64,000 nucleotides of DNA from Sporobolomyces roseus (Eukaryota > Basidiomycota > Microbotryomycetes > Sporidiobolales > Sporidiobolaceae), in NCBI GenBank assembly GCA_016617785.1, contig JADILM010000001.1:3534001-3598000 (forward strand). Reading direction: 5' to 3'. The notes under the pieces are model-generated. The model searched no databases and was not told the origin of the DNA. It saw only the letters and a program-made list of their open reading frames with translations. Both the position numbers and the translations under genes were made by a program. Each line of letters begins with the position of its first letter. Position 1 is the stretch's first letter. Of this stretch, positions 12,436 to 24,198 are shown one piece after another.

Positions 12436-14792
12436 TTACTCATCAGCTTTCTTCTGAGCGGCCTTGGCCCTAGTCCTCACTCCCTCCTTAACCTCCTCGA
12501 CTTTCTTTCCTCCAGCTTCGGCAATCGGTGCTGCTTGTTCCTTGACTTTCTCCGCGACATCACTCGCGACCTCGGATACAGTCGCGGCAGCTTCATTCGT
12601 CTTTTCTTTCGTTTGTTCAATGGTTCTTCGAACGGCGGGGGAGGAAGCCGAGGGAAGTAACAAGGAGATCACTGTCTCATTCGAAGCTTCATCAGTTCGA
12701 CTCGAGAGAGGAGGAAGGAAGGGAAGAACGTACAGACACCCAACATTCCAATGACAGTAGCGAACACGACAGCAGCGATTCCTCCCATAACAGGATCCTC
12801 AGTGAAAGCTTTCTTAGGATCCTCACTCGCTTCCTGAGCGAAATGCAACGCAGCAGCTTTCATGAATCCGACGGGATCGGACTTGAACGAAGGTACGAGG
12901 GATTTAGAGGAAGAGGAGGAAGGAGCGGGTTCTTCGGGTGCTGAAGCGGATTCGAGAGCGAGTTCGAGGGGAGCTTTGATCGAGTAGGTTTCACGGATGA
13001 AGGTCGAGAGGTCGGATTCGGATTGACCAATGTAAATCTGAATGCGAGAATGAAAGGGAGGAGGTCAGTTCAAGTGAACAAGGGAGAGGAGAAGGGGAAT
13101 TTGGAGAAACGTACGTTGTCAAAGAGGATAGAATCAGTCATGGACCACAACTCGAATCCGATTCCTGCGATCTTGTTGAAGTTTGCGGGTTCGTTGTCTT
13201 CGAAGTAATCCGGGTTACTGTAAAGCGTCGATGACGGACATTAGCTCGACAAGTTTGAGCTGCTGTCGTCAGAAGACTTACGCGATCTTACGAGGAGCCC
13301 AAGGTCCCTTGTAATCAGGGTTATCGATCAAAGGTGCGAACCATTTCCCTTTGTATTCAGCTGTAGTTTCGAAATGCAAGCCGACTCGTTAGCTTCTACA
13401 CACATATTTGAGTTGATAGGCTTGCAAAGACCTACGATTGGGAATCTCAGGTCGTTTCCAAGGTCCACATCCAGATGCGGTTTGACAGAGAGGGTTCGGG
13501 ACTTGAGGTGCGATCCATTCTCCGTCATCCTCATCACTCCACTCCTCAGGTTTCTGTTGATCGTTCCATTGCATTAGCATCAGGAAGTAACTCGAGTAGG
13601 AGTGGTGAACTCACCTCAGCTTCAGGATCAGGAATAGTAGCTGGCTCGTCTGTAAGCCAGTCTGAGGGAAGTTCGGCATCTGGATCTTCGATAGTTGCAG
13701 GAGCGTCCTCGTCCCAATCAGATGGACGAGATGCAGATGGATCCGAGATCTTGGGGTTCTCGACCCAATTTTCAGGTTTCACGTCGGAATCATCATCGAT
13801 CTCTTTCGAAGGGTTGACAGAGGGAGTGAAATCTTCGAGTAAAGAACCCTTCTTGACCGATTCATCGTTGATCTTGATCTCGTAAGTTTGATCCGGTCGA
13901 ACGATGAGAGTGTAAAGGGCGGTAGTCTTGGAGAGTTTGGGAGAAGGAGGGGATTTCAGGTGTTTCTCTTCGATTTCTCCTGTGAGAGGGTTGCGGTGCC
14001 GGAAGATGAAGTGAACTTTTTGAGTTGAGCCACATCGATCAGGTCCGAACATGATGGTACTAAACGGGAAGAGTGATTGAATCAGTTTCTTGCGAAATCG
14101 AGAGAATGTTAAAAGCGAAACTCACTAAGGAGTCTTGTCCGAGAACTCCTCCGCTTGGATGCCCTGTCGACACAATCATCACATGAGCTGACTCCCTTCG
14201 AATGCGCAAGTGAGGAACGAGCAACTTACGGAATCACTCTCCGACAAAAGTTTGAGGTAAGCTCCTCCACAGTCTAAACCTTTCTCCAACTTGACTTCAT
14301 ACGAGACGATGAGAGGTTTGCCCTTGGGGTCGAGGACTTGGTCGAAAGGAGCGGAAATGGCGTGGTGAGCAGCTTTCGTCTTCAGTACGAGACCTTTATC
14401 GCCCTCGATACCGGGGAACACTGAAGGTTCCTCAACAGACCACTTTCCAACATAGCTGAAGACCTATAGGGGAGTGACTTTCATCAGTTCTAGAAGGATC
14501 TGAGGGAGACACGTCGGATAGAAGGTAGAGGAAGGAAATTGGCTACTCACTTCACCTTGTTTCTCTTCTTTCGTAGCTTTTGAAGGGCTCCATCTTTCTT
14601 CCCATCCTTCGGTGAACTGCTCTACGAAGATTCCATCTACCGAAGTAGGCTGTCAAGAGAGATGGAAAGTCAAAAAACGTGTCGAGTGGAGCCGAGAAGA
14701 AAGAAACTCACAGTAAAGCTAGGTACACCTTCTGCTACTACGACAGTGCAGATAGCTGCGAATGCAGTCAATGGGAGAAGCGCGTATTTCAT
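12436..14792 (-). CDS. Calnexin, ER membrane lectin chaperone
   Basis: Type I ER membrane protein that binds monoglucosylated N-glycoproteins. The start at 14792 gives a signal peptide [20 protein letters not shown]. The lectin domain contains [21 protein letters not shown] and [11 protein letters not shown]. The proline-rich arm has tandem motif-1 repeats ([50 protein letters not shown]) and motif-2 repeats ([35 protein letters not shown]). A single helix [18 protein letters not shown] follows, then a cytosolic tail rich in Lys/Glu/Ala ending KKADE. About eight introns. Length (near 560 aa) fits fungal calnexins. Calreticulin is excluded by the membrane span. Confidence 0.93.
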
Positions 14793-15096
14793 CTCGAGTC
14801 GAGGGTGGTGGATGGTGGAAGGTAAAGAACTTTTGTCGAATTTTGGCTCTTGTTCTTCTCCTCTTCACTTCCGAAACTATTTCGAAGCGTGGCACTGCTC
14901 TTCGTATCGGTAGCTTACCAGGGAGCCCTCTTCAGCCGCCTCTCAAGTTTCGCTTCTTCGCTTCGTTCGGATTCTCTCTTCTTGCAGAACTCCTTCTCTC
15001 CCTTCCGTCAAGACGAACTCGCTCGGAACATAGTACGATCACGCTCAAATCTATACCTCGTCGCTTAGAAGACGAAGCGATCATACCTCAAAAATC

Positions 15097-18000
15097 CATC
15101 ATCTCGTCAACCTTCAAACTACCTCTCTCCGCTTCCTCTCTGTCCTCTCAGCCCAACCCGCTAGCACGATACCACTCTAGGCAGCCCCATACACGGCTAT
15201 ACAAATGAGCTGGGCACGTGACTACCAGAACGAGGCCAGGACAGATGAAGTAGGAAGATTCCTCAAGATCAAGGCCAACTTCAAGATCAAGAGGTCACGC
15301 TCTCAACTTCAAGCTTTCACTAAAAAAAGCCGACAACTTCTCCAGGAAACGGTCACTCGTCAAACTCGAGGAGTCAAGCTAGTAGTCTCGATCAAGCTCA
15401 ACGTCGAATTCTCGCGTCTCGAAAAGCGAAGAGCTCTCGTCAAACTCCGCTTCCTCGCTCGACGGGCTACTTAGTCTCTCATCGAGGGATAGCTCAGATG
15501 CTTCAAACGCCAGCTTGATTTACATCTGAGACGCTTTTCTCCTCTCGAGATCCCATTCGAATCTGCTTGGTTATTTCGCAAACTCGACAAGATAGCTCGG
15601 CTTTCTCCTCCACACCTACTCACAGAAGCAGCTTCGCCTAGCAGCTCCAACGAGTGGGCTTGCGCGCCTTCGTCGTCGCTGGAGATGCAAGTCGACGAGA
15701 GTGGAATCGAGCCAAATTCGTTCGTACTTTTCTCGCTTCTTACTCTCTTCTTCTCGCTTCGTTTCGCTGACACTCTCGCGTATCCTTTACCAGGTTCTCC
15801 CACAGCTTCATAGCTGTCTATGTCGCTTGCCTCCTTCTCAAAGTCGAGAGGGAGATCCTCCGCAGCGAAAAAGCGAAGACCTCTTCGACGAACGCCGCTC
15901 AGTCCCTGTCCTTCCGATCTTCGTCTTTCCTTCTCTTTCTTCGACGTTTTCCTCCCTCTTTACAGGAGATACACAAGATCGGAGAACAGTACGAGATAGC
16001 TGAGATCGAGGACTATCATCAGCGAAACTTTCGAAACTTTGCGATGACTTTTCACTTTTGCGTCTATTCCCTGTTCAGCCTTTGTTTGCCTCCCTTGTTT
16101 CGACTTTTCCCACTTTTCAACCTTACTTCTCTCTTCTCTCTTCTTCTTTCACACTCATCCCAACTCCTCAAAAACACTTTTCAAGATTCACCACCTCACT
16201 TCACTCTTCGCATCTACTACTATGTCTGCTTCAAGCTTCGAACACCCTCAACAATTCAAAGCTGCTGTTTGGCCAAAAGAGAACGCTCAACACCTCGAGA
16301 TCAGGAACGTCGAATGGAGGAATCCTCAACATGGAGAAGTCGTTATCAAAGTTCATGTTGCTGGTCTCAATTCAACGTGAGTTCTACTCTTCTCTTCTTC
16401 TTCGTCGTCTTCGTCGTCTGAGGAGCTGACTCACTCTCTTGAGGATGATCAGTGACAACATCTCTCGTTACAACTTGATTGGAAAGATTCATTACCCTAC
16501 CACTCCTGGATCAAACGTTGTAGGAGAGATTGTTCAAGTAGGTCAAGGGGTCAAACACTTCAAACAAGGTCAACACGTCGTTGGTGAGCTCACAAACTCT
16601 TCTCTCTCTTTCTCAATGGAAGTTGAGCTGACGTCTCTCTTTCTCTCTTTCTCTCTGTTGACAGCTATCTTAGTCACCGAGGTCTAGGAGAGTACTGTGT
16701 CGCTCATGAACAATTCATCTGTCAACTCAACGACAAGCAAAAGTCTCGTGAAGAGATCGTCGTTCAAGCTTTCGAAGGAGCGAGGATCGATGGTAAGCCT
16801 CTCTCTCTCTTCTCTCTCTCGACTTTCAGCTGACTTCTGATTGAGTGATATAGGTTCACTTCGTCGTTTTGAGCGTGAGATGGAACACGAAGATCAACAA
16901 CGTTGTCAAGAGATCAACAAGAGGATGGGATTCGAAGGATCTGGAGTTTGCGTCGTTTACGGAGAAGGGTCAGTTCTCCTTTTCCTCTCTCTTCCTCCCT
17001 TGAGTCGAACTGAATCGTTTAAAGAACGAACGAACAGAGGTTGCGCTAAACTCGCTCTCGATATTCTTCGCAACTGTCAATCTCGAATGATGAAGGATTC
17101 CAAATTCATTCTCATCTCTACTTCTGAAAAGTGGAAAGCACAAGTTTATGGTCTTCAAGAACAAGATATGCTCTGTTGTGGAAAGCAGGACATTGCGAAA
17201 GAGTTGAGATCTAGAGGAGGAGCTCATTTCGTTTTGGGTGAGTCTTCCCTCTTTCTCTCTCTTCCTTCTGTTCACTTGAGACTGACTCCCTCATCTGAGT
17301 GCTAGCTGTCGATCAACCTCGTCAAGGACTCGAAGAGCTCTTAGATGGAATGCGTTACCGTTCTCAAATGATCGTTCTCAACCCTCATCGAAACGACAAA
17401 GTCCAACTCCCTCTAGGCAACATTATCGCCAAAGATCTCTCGATTCGAGCTCCCTGTTTCGCCGATACGAAATCGATTGAGAAAGCTCTCGAACTTTTCG
17501 ACAGGAACAATATCAAGGTATCTACGAATCGATACAAATTTGAACAAGATCAAATCAACGAAGCTTGGAAGGAAGTCGAGAATCGTTCAAAGTTTGATGC
17601 TCCTATCATTCTCATGCACTCTGGTGGGAATTAGATGGAGGGGAAGGAGGGCGTGAGTATCTACCGCCTTTGTCGTCGAGGAGGAAAGAAAGAAAAGAAA
17701 GAAAAAGAGGGAATTTGTTTGCTTCCCTCGCTCGGTTTTGGTTTAGTTTTGATCAGTACCCTTCTCTCTCTCTGCATCGTTGACGATTCGTTTGCTCGTC
17801 TCTCTACTTTCCCCTCGAGAGCGTGATCAACTGAGAGAGAAGAGCTTTGTTCTTCGAAGAGAATGAAAGCGAATTCGAAGTCTGACTTGACTCGATTACT
17901 GCTCTTCCTTGTCGACTCAGAAACTCCTTCGAATCTATTCGATGGTTATCACCGAGACTCGAAGCTTCGATCGGTGCTGTTTGGGAGCGTGAATCCTCGT

Positions 18001-18200
18001 TGAGTCGATCCCAAGTGAGTGAGCTTGCGAAACGACAAAGGACGCACCATTCGCAGTGTGTCCGTTCCCGCTCTCCGCTCTTCTACAGGCAACGAGCTCG
18101 ACTTTGAGCAATGCCAGGAAGAACAGGTCAGCTGAAGAGGAAAGTCGAGCTGAGATCGTTTCGCGAAATCAACGAGAATCGTAAATCCTGCTTCGTCATG
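15097..18200. repeat. Left arm of long inverted repeat (partner 52895-55990)
   Basis: Read on the plus strand, this 3.1-kb segment matches the reverse complement of 52895-55990. Shared landmarks in order are CCCAACCCGCTAGCACGATA, GCAGCCCCATACA, CACGTGACTACCAGAACG, the complete MDR transcription unit, GAGAGAAGAGCTTTGTTCTT, and GTGTCCGTTC / GTATCCGTTC. Exons are almost identical; flanks and introns have drifted by substitutions and small indels. The arms are inverted with about 34.7 kb between them. No transposase, LTR or terminal repeat is visible, so this looks like a segmental duplication rather than a mobile element. Edges are estimated by eye to within about 50-100 bp. Confidence 0.85.
16222..17634 (+). 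pseudogene. MDR-family dehydrogenase, frameshifted copy
   Basis: Left-arm copy of a zinc-alcohol-dehydrogenase-like (MDR) oxidoreductase. It starts MSASSFEHPQQFKAAVW and contains TPGSNVVGEIVQVGQGV, the GroES-like core that precedes the cofactor domain. The exon that begins at 16665 after acag lacks one C compared with the right-arm copy (ctatcttag against ctatccttag). The frame then reads ILVTEV and stops at TAG 16685-16687, about a quarter of the way through. Later exons remain clean and nearly identical to the intact copy (GSGVCVVYGEGGCAKLALD, DAPIILMHSGGN), so the lesion looks young. No alternative acceptor that restores the frame was found. A sequencing error cannot be excluded. Confidence 0.75.
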
Positions 18201-18387
18201 ACTCCTCTATTCTCCCGACTTCTTTCGCTCGTCACTTCCATCTCAATGATGCGTCGCTCTCGCTCACGACGACTAGAGTACTGACTTACTCGAATCTGAT
18301 TTCACTGACAGATTCTCGACAAAAATTTCGACTTTTCAAGCTTTTATTCATATGCTCCACCTATTCACTTCAGGGAAAAAAGAGGGT

Positions 18388-19594
18388 TTAGGCCTTGGAG
18401 AGACGAGCTTCAGCCTCCTTCCAGTTGATGACGGTCCAGATGGCGTCGAGGTAAGCGGGCTTGACGTTCTTCTGTAAACGCGCAAATAGGAGAATCACCA
18501 TCAGTTCTCAATCCTGAGGATCGAAAGACAAGGGAAGATAGGTAGAGAGGACAGGGAAAACGTACGTAGTCAAGGTAGAAAGCGTGTTCCCTGTGAGGTG
18601 CAAGTGTAGAAAGACCTTAGTAAGTGGTTTCGAGCACGGCAGAGGTCTTTCAAGATTCATCACTCACCAGAGATCGATACCGATGAGAGGAACGTATCCC
18701 ATCAAAGGATCTTGGTTAGCGGTAGCAACAGCCTCGAGCTAAATAAGTTTCGAAAAGTCCGACGCAATCAACAAGTCAGTCTCGAACCTCGTTAACTTGC
18801 GGAGGGAGAGCTCGATGCTTACCTTCTTGGTAGTAGGGTTGTAACCCAACCAAGCCCATCCGGAACCCTGAATCCCGAGAGCGGCGGCGTTGACAGCTTT
18901 CTTCAATCCCTCGAGTCCACCGAAATCCTTCTGGACTTGGTCGGCGAGAGGGCCGGAGGAAGGGAAGGATCCTCCGCCGTTGGAAGTGGGGGCGAGGTTC
19001 TCCCAGAAGAGAGACTGAATTAAGAATGAGTTCGTCAGTTTATCGAAATGCGACGAGTGTTCTCGAGAGGAGCTAGAGCTTACGTGGTTGATGTGTCCTG
19101 CATGAGATTGAGAGAGTCGATTAGTGATGAGAAGGAGTGAGACGAGAGAAAGCGAGGAAGAGAGAGAGAGAGAAGGGGGAAACTTACCTCCACCGTTGAA
19201 CTTGATAGCGGATTGAAGGGCGATCGACTTCTTGACATCTTGAGCCTGGATAGCAGCGTTGAGCTCTTCAGAGGCCTATAGAATATGGATTGGTCAGTTC
19301 GGTATGAAGTTGAAAGGGTTGCGGGGGGAGCAAGGAAGAGAAAGAGAGACTGACCTTGTTGAAGTTGGCTACGTAAGTAGCGTGGTGCTTCGAGTGGTGA
19401 AGTTCCTATCATCGAAACCGAGAGCGAGTCTAAGTAAGAATGATGAATCATTAAAGATGTGAGGGAGGAGTGAAACTAACCATGATTTGTGCCGAGATAG
19501 CGGGTTGGAGAGCATCGTAACCGTAAGGGAGTTGAGGAAGGACAGCAGGAATCTTGTTGAATGAAGACATGACTCTAGCAGTGGCTCGGAGCAT
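18388..19594 (-). CDS. SOD2: Manganese superoxide dismutase
   Basis: Converts superoxide to oxygen and hydrogen peroxide using Mn. Visible signatures: LHHSKHHATYVANFNKA (metal His), GGGHINHSLFWENL (metal His and MnSOD-type Gly context), GSGWAWLGY, and DLWEHAFYLDYKN (metal Asp and His). About 210 residues over seven or so short exons, ending at stop 18388-18390. Two in-frame ATGs exist. The one at 19594 adds MLRATARV, a short Arg-containing extension that could target mitochondria. The one at 19570 (MSSFNKIPAVLPQLPYGY) would give a cytosolic form. It shares a 184-bp head-to-head promoter with biotin synthase. Confidence 0.93.
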
Positions 19595-19778
19595 AAAGAA
19601 GTTAAACGAAATGAGCAGAAGGAGTGGAGTTGCATCTCCTTGGGAGTTTAGTCAAGTTCGTCGGGTAGGTTGCGAAACTGAACGTCTTTAAACTTCCTTT
19701 TTTTCTGCCTCTCTTTCGCTGACTCCCGGCTTCCCTCTCCCTTCTCTCTCCCTCTCCTCCCTTCAACTTCGAATCAGG
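19595..19778. promoter_or_regulatory. Bidirectional promoter, SOD2 / BIO2
   Basis: Only 184 bp separate the two divergent start codons. The plus strand carries a long pyrimidine tract just upstream of the biotin synthase ATG, common in fungal promoters. No specific operator is recognised. Confidence 0.5.
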
Positions 19779-21480
19779 ATGGCTTCCACACCTAGATTCT
19801 TATTAGCGACAGCACGTCAAGTCGCTTCACCTAGAAGAGCGTTCTCAGTCACTCCCAGAAGAGGTAACGCTACTCAAGTTGACCCACTCAAACCCAAACC
19901 TTGGACTCGTCAAGAAGTACAAGAAGTTTACGATACTCCCTTATTCGAACTCTTGTTCCGCTCTGTAAGTCCCTTAGTCGTTCATTGGAGAAATAGCCTA
20001 TCGCTGACCCCACATTTCGAATACTCCCCAACCTCTAAATCTCTCGCGATATAGGCTTCAGTACATCGATTGAATCACCCTCCTGATCAAGTACAACTCT
20101 GTACTTTACTCAATATCAAAACTGGAGGTTGTTCAGAAGATTGCTCGTATTGCGCTCAATCGAGCAAATACGCAGACAAGGTCGGATTAAAAGCAGAGAA
20201 ACTCACCGATGTAGAGACTGTGCTCACGTGAGTTTCACCTTTCTACTCTGACCAGAGGAGCGCGACACTGCGACACTTTGACCGAGGACTTGAAGAGTGT
20301 TTATCGATTGATGACTGATCTTTCTTTCGATTGTCAAACGATAGGGAAGCGAGAAAGGCAAAGGCGAATGGTTCAACACGATTCTGTATGGGTGCTGCTT
20401 GGAGGGATATGAGTGGTCGAAAGAGAGGGTTCGAGAGAATTTTGAAAATGGTTGAAGGAGTTCGGTGAGTATCTCTTCCCGTCTCAGCTTCTTAAGAGAT
20501 CAGCTGATTGAGATTGTATGAACGATGTAGTGCGATGGATATGGAAGTTTGCACGACACTCGGAATGCTTTCACCTGAACAAGCTGCTCAACTCAAGACT
20601 GCCGGTTTGACCGCTTACAACCACAACCTTGATACTTCTCGCGAGTACTACCCCAAGGTGAGCTCACAAGTGGTTTGTACGTCGATTGAAACGGCGTTAG
20701 AACTTCTTCCAATCCACAGGTCATCACCACCCGAAAATACGATGAGCGATTAGAAACTATCGAAGCGGTTCGTTCAGCTGGAATCAGTGTCTGCAGTGGA
20801 GGTATTATCGGACTTGGTGAGAATGATGGTGATCGCGTCGGTTTAATTTACGAGATGAGCCAGTAAGCTTCCCCTTTTCCCTCTCTCTCTCTTGCGACGA
20901 AATCCATATCTAATCTCGTTTTGCATGCTAGACTTCCTGAACCTCCAGAGTCATTCCCCGTCAACGCTCTCGTCGCTATCCCCGGTACTCCCCTCGAGGA
21001 GAACGAGCGTGTTACGATTCAAGAACTCCTTCGTACTATCGCTACCGCTCGTATCGTTCTTCCTACGTACGTCATCTATTCCCCTCGACTGTCAGCTAGG
21101 TACTAAATTGCTGACGATTCGGGTTCCGTACAGTTCCATCATTCGTTTCGCCGCTGGTCGAATCAGTTACACCGAATCCGAGCAGGCTCTCGCATTCATG
21201 GCTGGTGCAAACGCAATCTTCACTGTACTTTCGCTCTCTCCCCTCTATACCTCCATCTCTCCTCTCTGCTGACTCTCTATCGCGCTTCTCCCAGGGAGAA
21301 CGTATGCTGACTACACCTACTTCGGGATGGGATGAAGATCACGCCATGCTCTCCCGATGGGGACTCAAAGGAATGGGTTCTTTCGAGTCTACCACCGTTC
21401 GCATGAAGGAATCTCAATCTGCTCTTCAAGCTACCGAACAACGTAAAGCGGCTGAATCGCAAGTTTCGGCTACTGCCTAA
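19779..21480 (+). CDS. BIO2: Biotin synthase, mitochondrial
   Basis: Radical-SAM enzyme that inserts sulfur into dethiobiotin, the last step of biotin synthesis. The N-terminus ([20 protein letters not shown], then AFSVTPRR) is a clear mitochondrial presequence. The radical-SAM cluster motif is [16 protein letters not shown] (CxxxCxxC). Other family motifs are [73 protein letters not shown] and [12 protein letters not shown]. The protein ends in a short Ala/Gln-rich tail at TAA 21480. Seven introns are placed with matching phases. It is complete with no missing key residue. Confidence 0.94.
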
Positions 21481-21995
21481 GAAAAGATAGAATCTCGTCA
21501 GAGATATCATCAATACATAGATAGGAATGCGAGGGATTAGTACTGGGCTCAAGTGAAGCGGTTAAGGGAGTTTGTTAGTTTGGTTTGGGTTCGCTCTCCA
21601 TGGGAGGTTCTTGACATATACTTGTTTTCGTTCGTCTTTCGTTTCACTCGCTTCCTTTCCAGTCATCACGTCGATGGCCACTCTGCCTTTGTTCTGCCTC
21701 CCTGTAGACCTCACCCGCCCTTTTCCTCGCTTCTGGTTTAGCCGTTTGCGCTTCGTCATCTTCTTTTCTTTTCGCTTTTTCTTCTTTCTCGGCTCGTCCT
21801 TCCTCCGCGCTCAGGTCGTTTTGAGGGGTTTCTTCTTTATCAGCTGATTCAGTAGCTACCTCTGGCGTATGTCTCAGCGCCGCTCTGATTTCGTCGGGTC
21901 TTATCGACGGCCGATGCTTTCCCACAACTTTTCTCCAAATCCCTCGACAATCCACATTCGAGCTCGAATCCACGTCAGCCTCTACTAGATCTCCG
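21481..21995. other. Spacer downstream of BIO2
   Basis: 515 bp holding the BIO2 3' UTR and the promoter of the gene at 21996. A minus-strand frame stays open across about 21644-22126 but has no ATG. Its right end overlaps the first exon and first intron of the plus-strand gene. I regard it as non-coding. Confidence 0.5.
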
Positions 21996-22951
21996 ATGGC
22001 AGAAGCAGAGAAATCGAGGAGGAGAGTACCGCGACCAGGTGAAGAAGCCGCAGCTCGAGCGTGAGTTCCGTTCTGCTGTTTCTCTCTCACGCTATCCAAA
22101 ATCTGACTGGGCTGGAGGCTGGACACATTTTAGCCAAAGGTTAGAGATAGAGAGATTTCATCGATATCAGGCTGAAGAGGCGGAAAGGCGCAAACAGGAA
22201 GCAAAAGAGAAGAAAAAGGCGGAAATCGCCAAAGCCAACGTTGACTTCGCTCGTCAACAGGTCAAGATGCCTGACATCGAAGCTCTTACAAGAATAGACG
22301 ACAAGGTCAAAGTCATTCCGTACTTTGTCGTCGAGAATGATGATGCTGTGAGTTCCCCCTCGATCTACTTTCAGCTCTCATCCGCCAACTCGTCTCAGCA
22401 ACAGCCCGAAGCAGCCATACGACAATATCGTCGAAATGAGTCACTACGTGCTGTACGCGCGATGCCGTCTCCACAGTATCAGCCTGTGAGTCAGCTGCTT
22501 CGCCTTTCCAAGAAAACCTACATCGCTGATCTTTGTCACCTGCCGCTGTTCTCGCAGGTAAGCCGGACGAAGCCAGTATCGCCTACGCTCTCTCACTTGA
22601 CTGTGTCAGCCGAAGGATCGCCAGTTTCAAGTCACTCGCGACCTGCTGGTCCGTATGATGAAGGAAGGAATTCGAATGGGTTTGGCTTCGCTTGAGTTTA
22701 TTGCAATATGTGGTTCCAGCCATCGTCGTGAGACGCACCTCCTCTTCACTTTGATCGTATCAAGCTCGACGAGGCTTACAGGTGTCAATGCTGGCCTTTT
22801 CGCTCTGCCCACTTTGACCAGAGTTCTATACCCGTTCTTCTTCTTTTTCGGTTTCCCTTTCCTTCCCTTTTACGCCACTGAAATAGAGTTCTCTCCGAAA
22901 GCCGAGAGCGAGAAGAAGGGGCTCAGATGTCGGAACACCGCGGTCATTTGA
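21996..22951 (+). CDS. Unrecognised protein, charged helical N-terminus (orphan X1)
   Basis: I do not recognise this gene. Splicing at consensus sites gives a continuous frame. Exon 1 is MAEAEKSRRRVPRPGEEAA. Intron 1 (GTGAGT...TTTTAG) follows. Then come RLEIERFHRYQAEEAERRKQ and EAKEKKKAEIAKANVDFA, a highly charged probable coiled coil. Next are MPDIEALTRIDDKVKVIPYF, the separate exon PEAAIRQYRRNESLRAVRAM, and, after another GTAAGC...TCAG intron, PKDRQFQVTRDLLVRMMKEG. The C-terminal end is uncertain: either it reads through to TGA-type stop 22951, or a further intron exists after SSHR. No domain is recognised. It may be lineage-specific, and the model is tentative. Confidence 0.5.
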
Positions 22952-23051
22952 TGTTTTGTTTCGAGTTTCTCGCCTTGCGCCTCTTGTTCCTGCGCTTTCT
23001 CTTCTTCACTTCTTCGCATCACACACGACACCACTTGTTCTTGTCAGCATC

Positions 23052-23781
23052 ATGAGCCGCTCCGTTTTACCCAAGGACTCGATGGAGAATCTTGCAGCTG
23101 CCAACTCTTCGCACACTCACGCACAGCAACAAGATCGCTCGACTTCCGTAAATCTCACGGTATATGAGCGTCGAGCTCTCGAGATGGAGGCTGCAAGGCG
23201 CGGACAGCCTTCGGAAGCGTGAATTGGCGTCTCGGTTTCTCTCTTTCGGGGATGAAAGCGCTGAATCCGTTTGTATCCTCTCCTACGCCAAATTAGGAAC
23301 AAAGCAGAAGCAGATGCTGAGATTCGACGTGACAACGAAGCATACCGTCGCGAACAGGAAGCGACTGAGAGGTTCAGACGTGAAAGTTGGAGAAAACGGG
23401 CACCAAAGCGTATCTTGAAAGCGGATTCCTGGAGAGAATGGCACGACGAGAACGTCGAGGGCGAGACTCTTGCGGAACCGGGAGGAGCAGAAGATGTGAG
23501 TTTGGCCCCTCGAGCCCAAAGAACCAGTTTCTGTTTTGCTCACTCATTTCCCACAGGCCAAAGACATCCTGAAAGGCGTACTCAAAAGCGAGGAGAGAGG
23601 CAAGAAAGGATACCCTGTGAGCTGATATAGCTCTTTCATGGCCTTGAGCACGACTTCGTTACTAAACAACGCTGAAAAGAATCCAAAACGAGCTTCGACT
23701 TGCTCTCTTTCGCATTGGGAACAAGCTTACGGTTCTGGCAGGAGGAATAAGGTATATGGGATGAACGATTCAGCTTTGTAG
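23052..23781 (+). CDS. Unrecognised charged protein (orphan X2)
   Basis: Not recognised. ATG 23052 starts MSRSVLPKDSMENLAAANSS and then VNLTVYERRALEMEAARRGQ. After a GTGAATT...TTAG intron the frame continues NKAEADAEIRRDNEAYRREQ, ERFRRESWRKRAPKRIL and DSWREWHDENVEGETLAEPG. A third exon gives AKDILKGVLKSEERGKKGYP. A probable last exon gives NPKRASTCSLSHWEQAYG and stops at TAG 23779-23781. The middle is a strongly charged, probably helical segment. Composition resembles the neighbour X1, but I see no alignable homology. Function is unknown. Confidence 0.45.
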
Positions 23782-24198
23782 TCGGGTAGCGCAATGTACA
23801 GGCAAGGAATGGACGCAATTGCATCAAAATTTGAGTCTTTGTCGATATCAAAGACTCTGAAGATGCTCCCTTCAACGCTTTCTCGTACTCGCAGATAGTT
23901 CTTGTCGTCTGCTTCGTAGCGTCCAAGTAGAAATGGACTTCAGAGACCGCTACGTTCAGCGTTCTGGGATGGACGAAAAATCTCGTTGCGAAGTCGAAAC
24001 TCTTCCTCTCTTCCTCCCTTTTCTCTCTCTAGAGAGTAGAATTTTGTCTTTTGGCTAGCTCATGGAGCGTAAACAAAGAGAAGAGAGAGGTCGAGACTGT
24101 CGTGAGAGGACTTTTTCGACAGGGGTAACGACGAGATGAGGGGGACGGAGAGAGAAGGAAAAACAACCCTCCTTCACTTCTGCCACTCGCCTCGAACC
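23782..24198. other. Spacer between orphan genes
   Basis: About 417 bp. A 3' UTR and a promoter are expected. A short open stretch near 23782-23895 (SGSAMYRQGMDAIASKFESL) might be a further X2 exon, but the intervening intron would be only 30 nt, too short here. Nothing else is seen. Confidence 0.4.

Noticed and set aside
15205..15474. Plus-strand 89-codon frame in the left repeat arm
   Set aside because: In the right arm the equivalent sequence has a TAG at the third codon, so the frame is not conserved between the copies.
15097..18200. Repeat arm as a transposable element
   Set aside because: No transposase, reverse transcriptase, LTR, terminal inverted repeats or target-site duplication was seen; it contains an ordinary intron-bearing gene.
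21644..22126. Minus-strand frame of 160 codons (SLQPSQILDSVREKQQ...)
   Set aside because: It has only a GTG start and a stop just upstream. It overlaps exon 1 and intron 1 of a plus-strand gene whose splice sites and frame agree.
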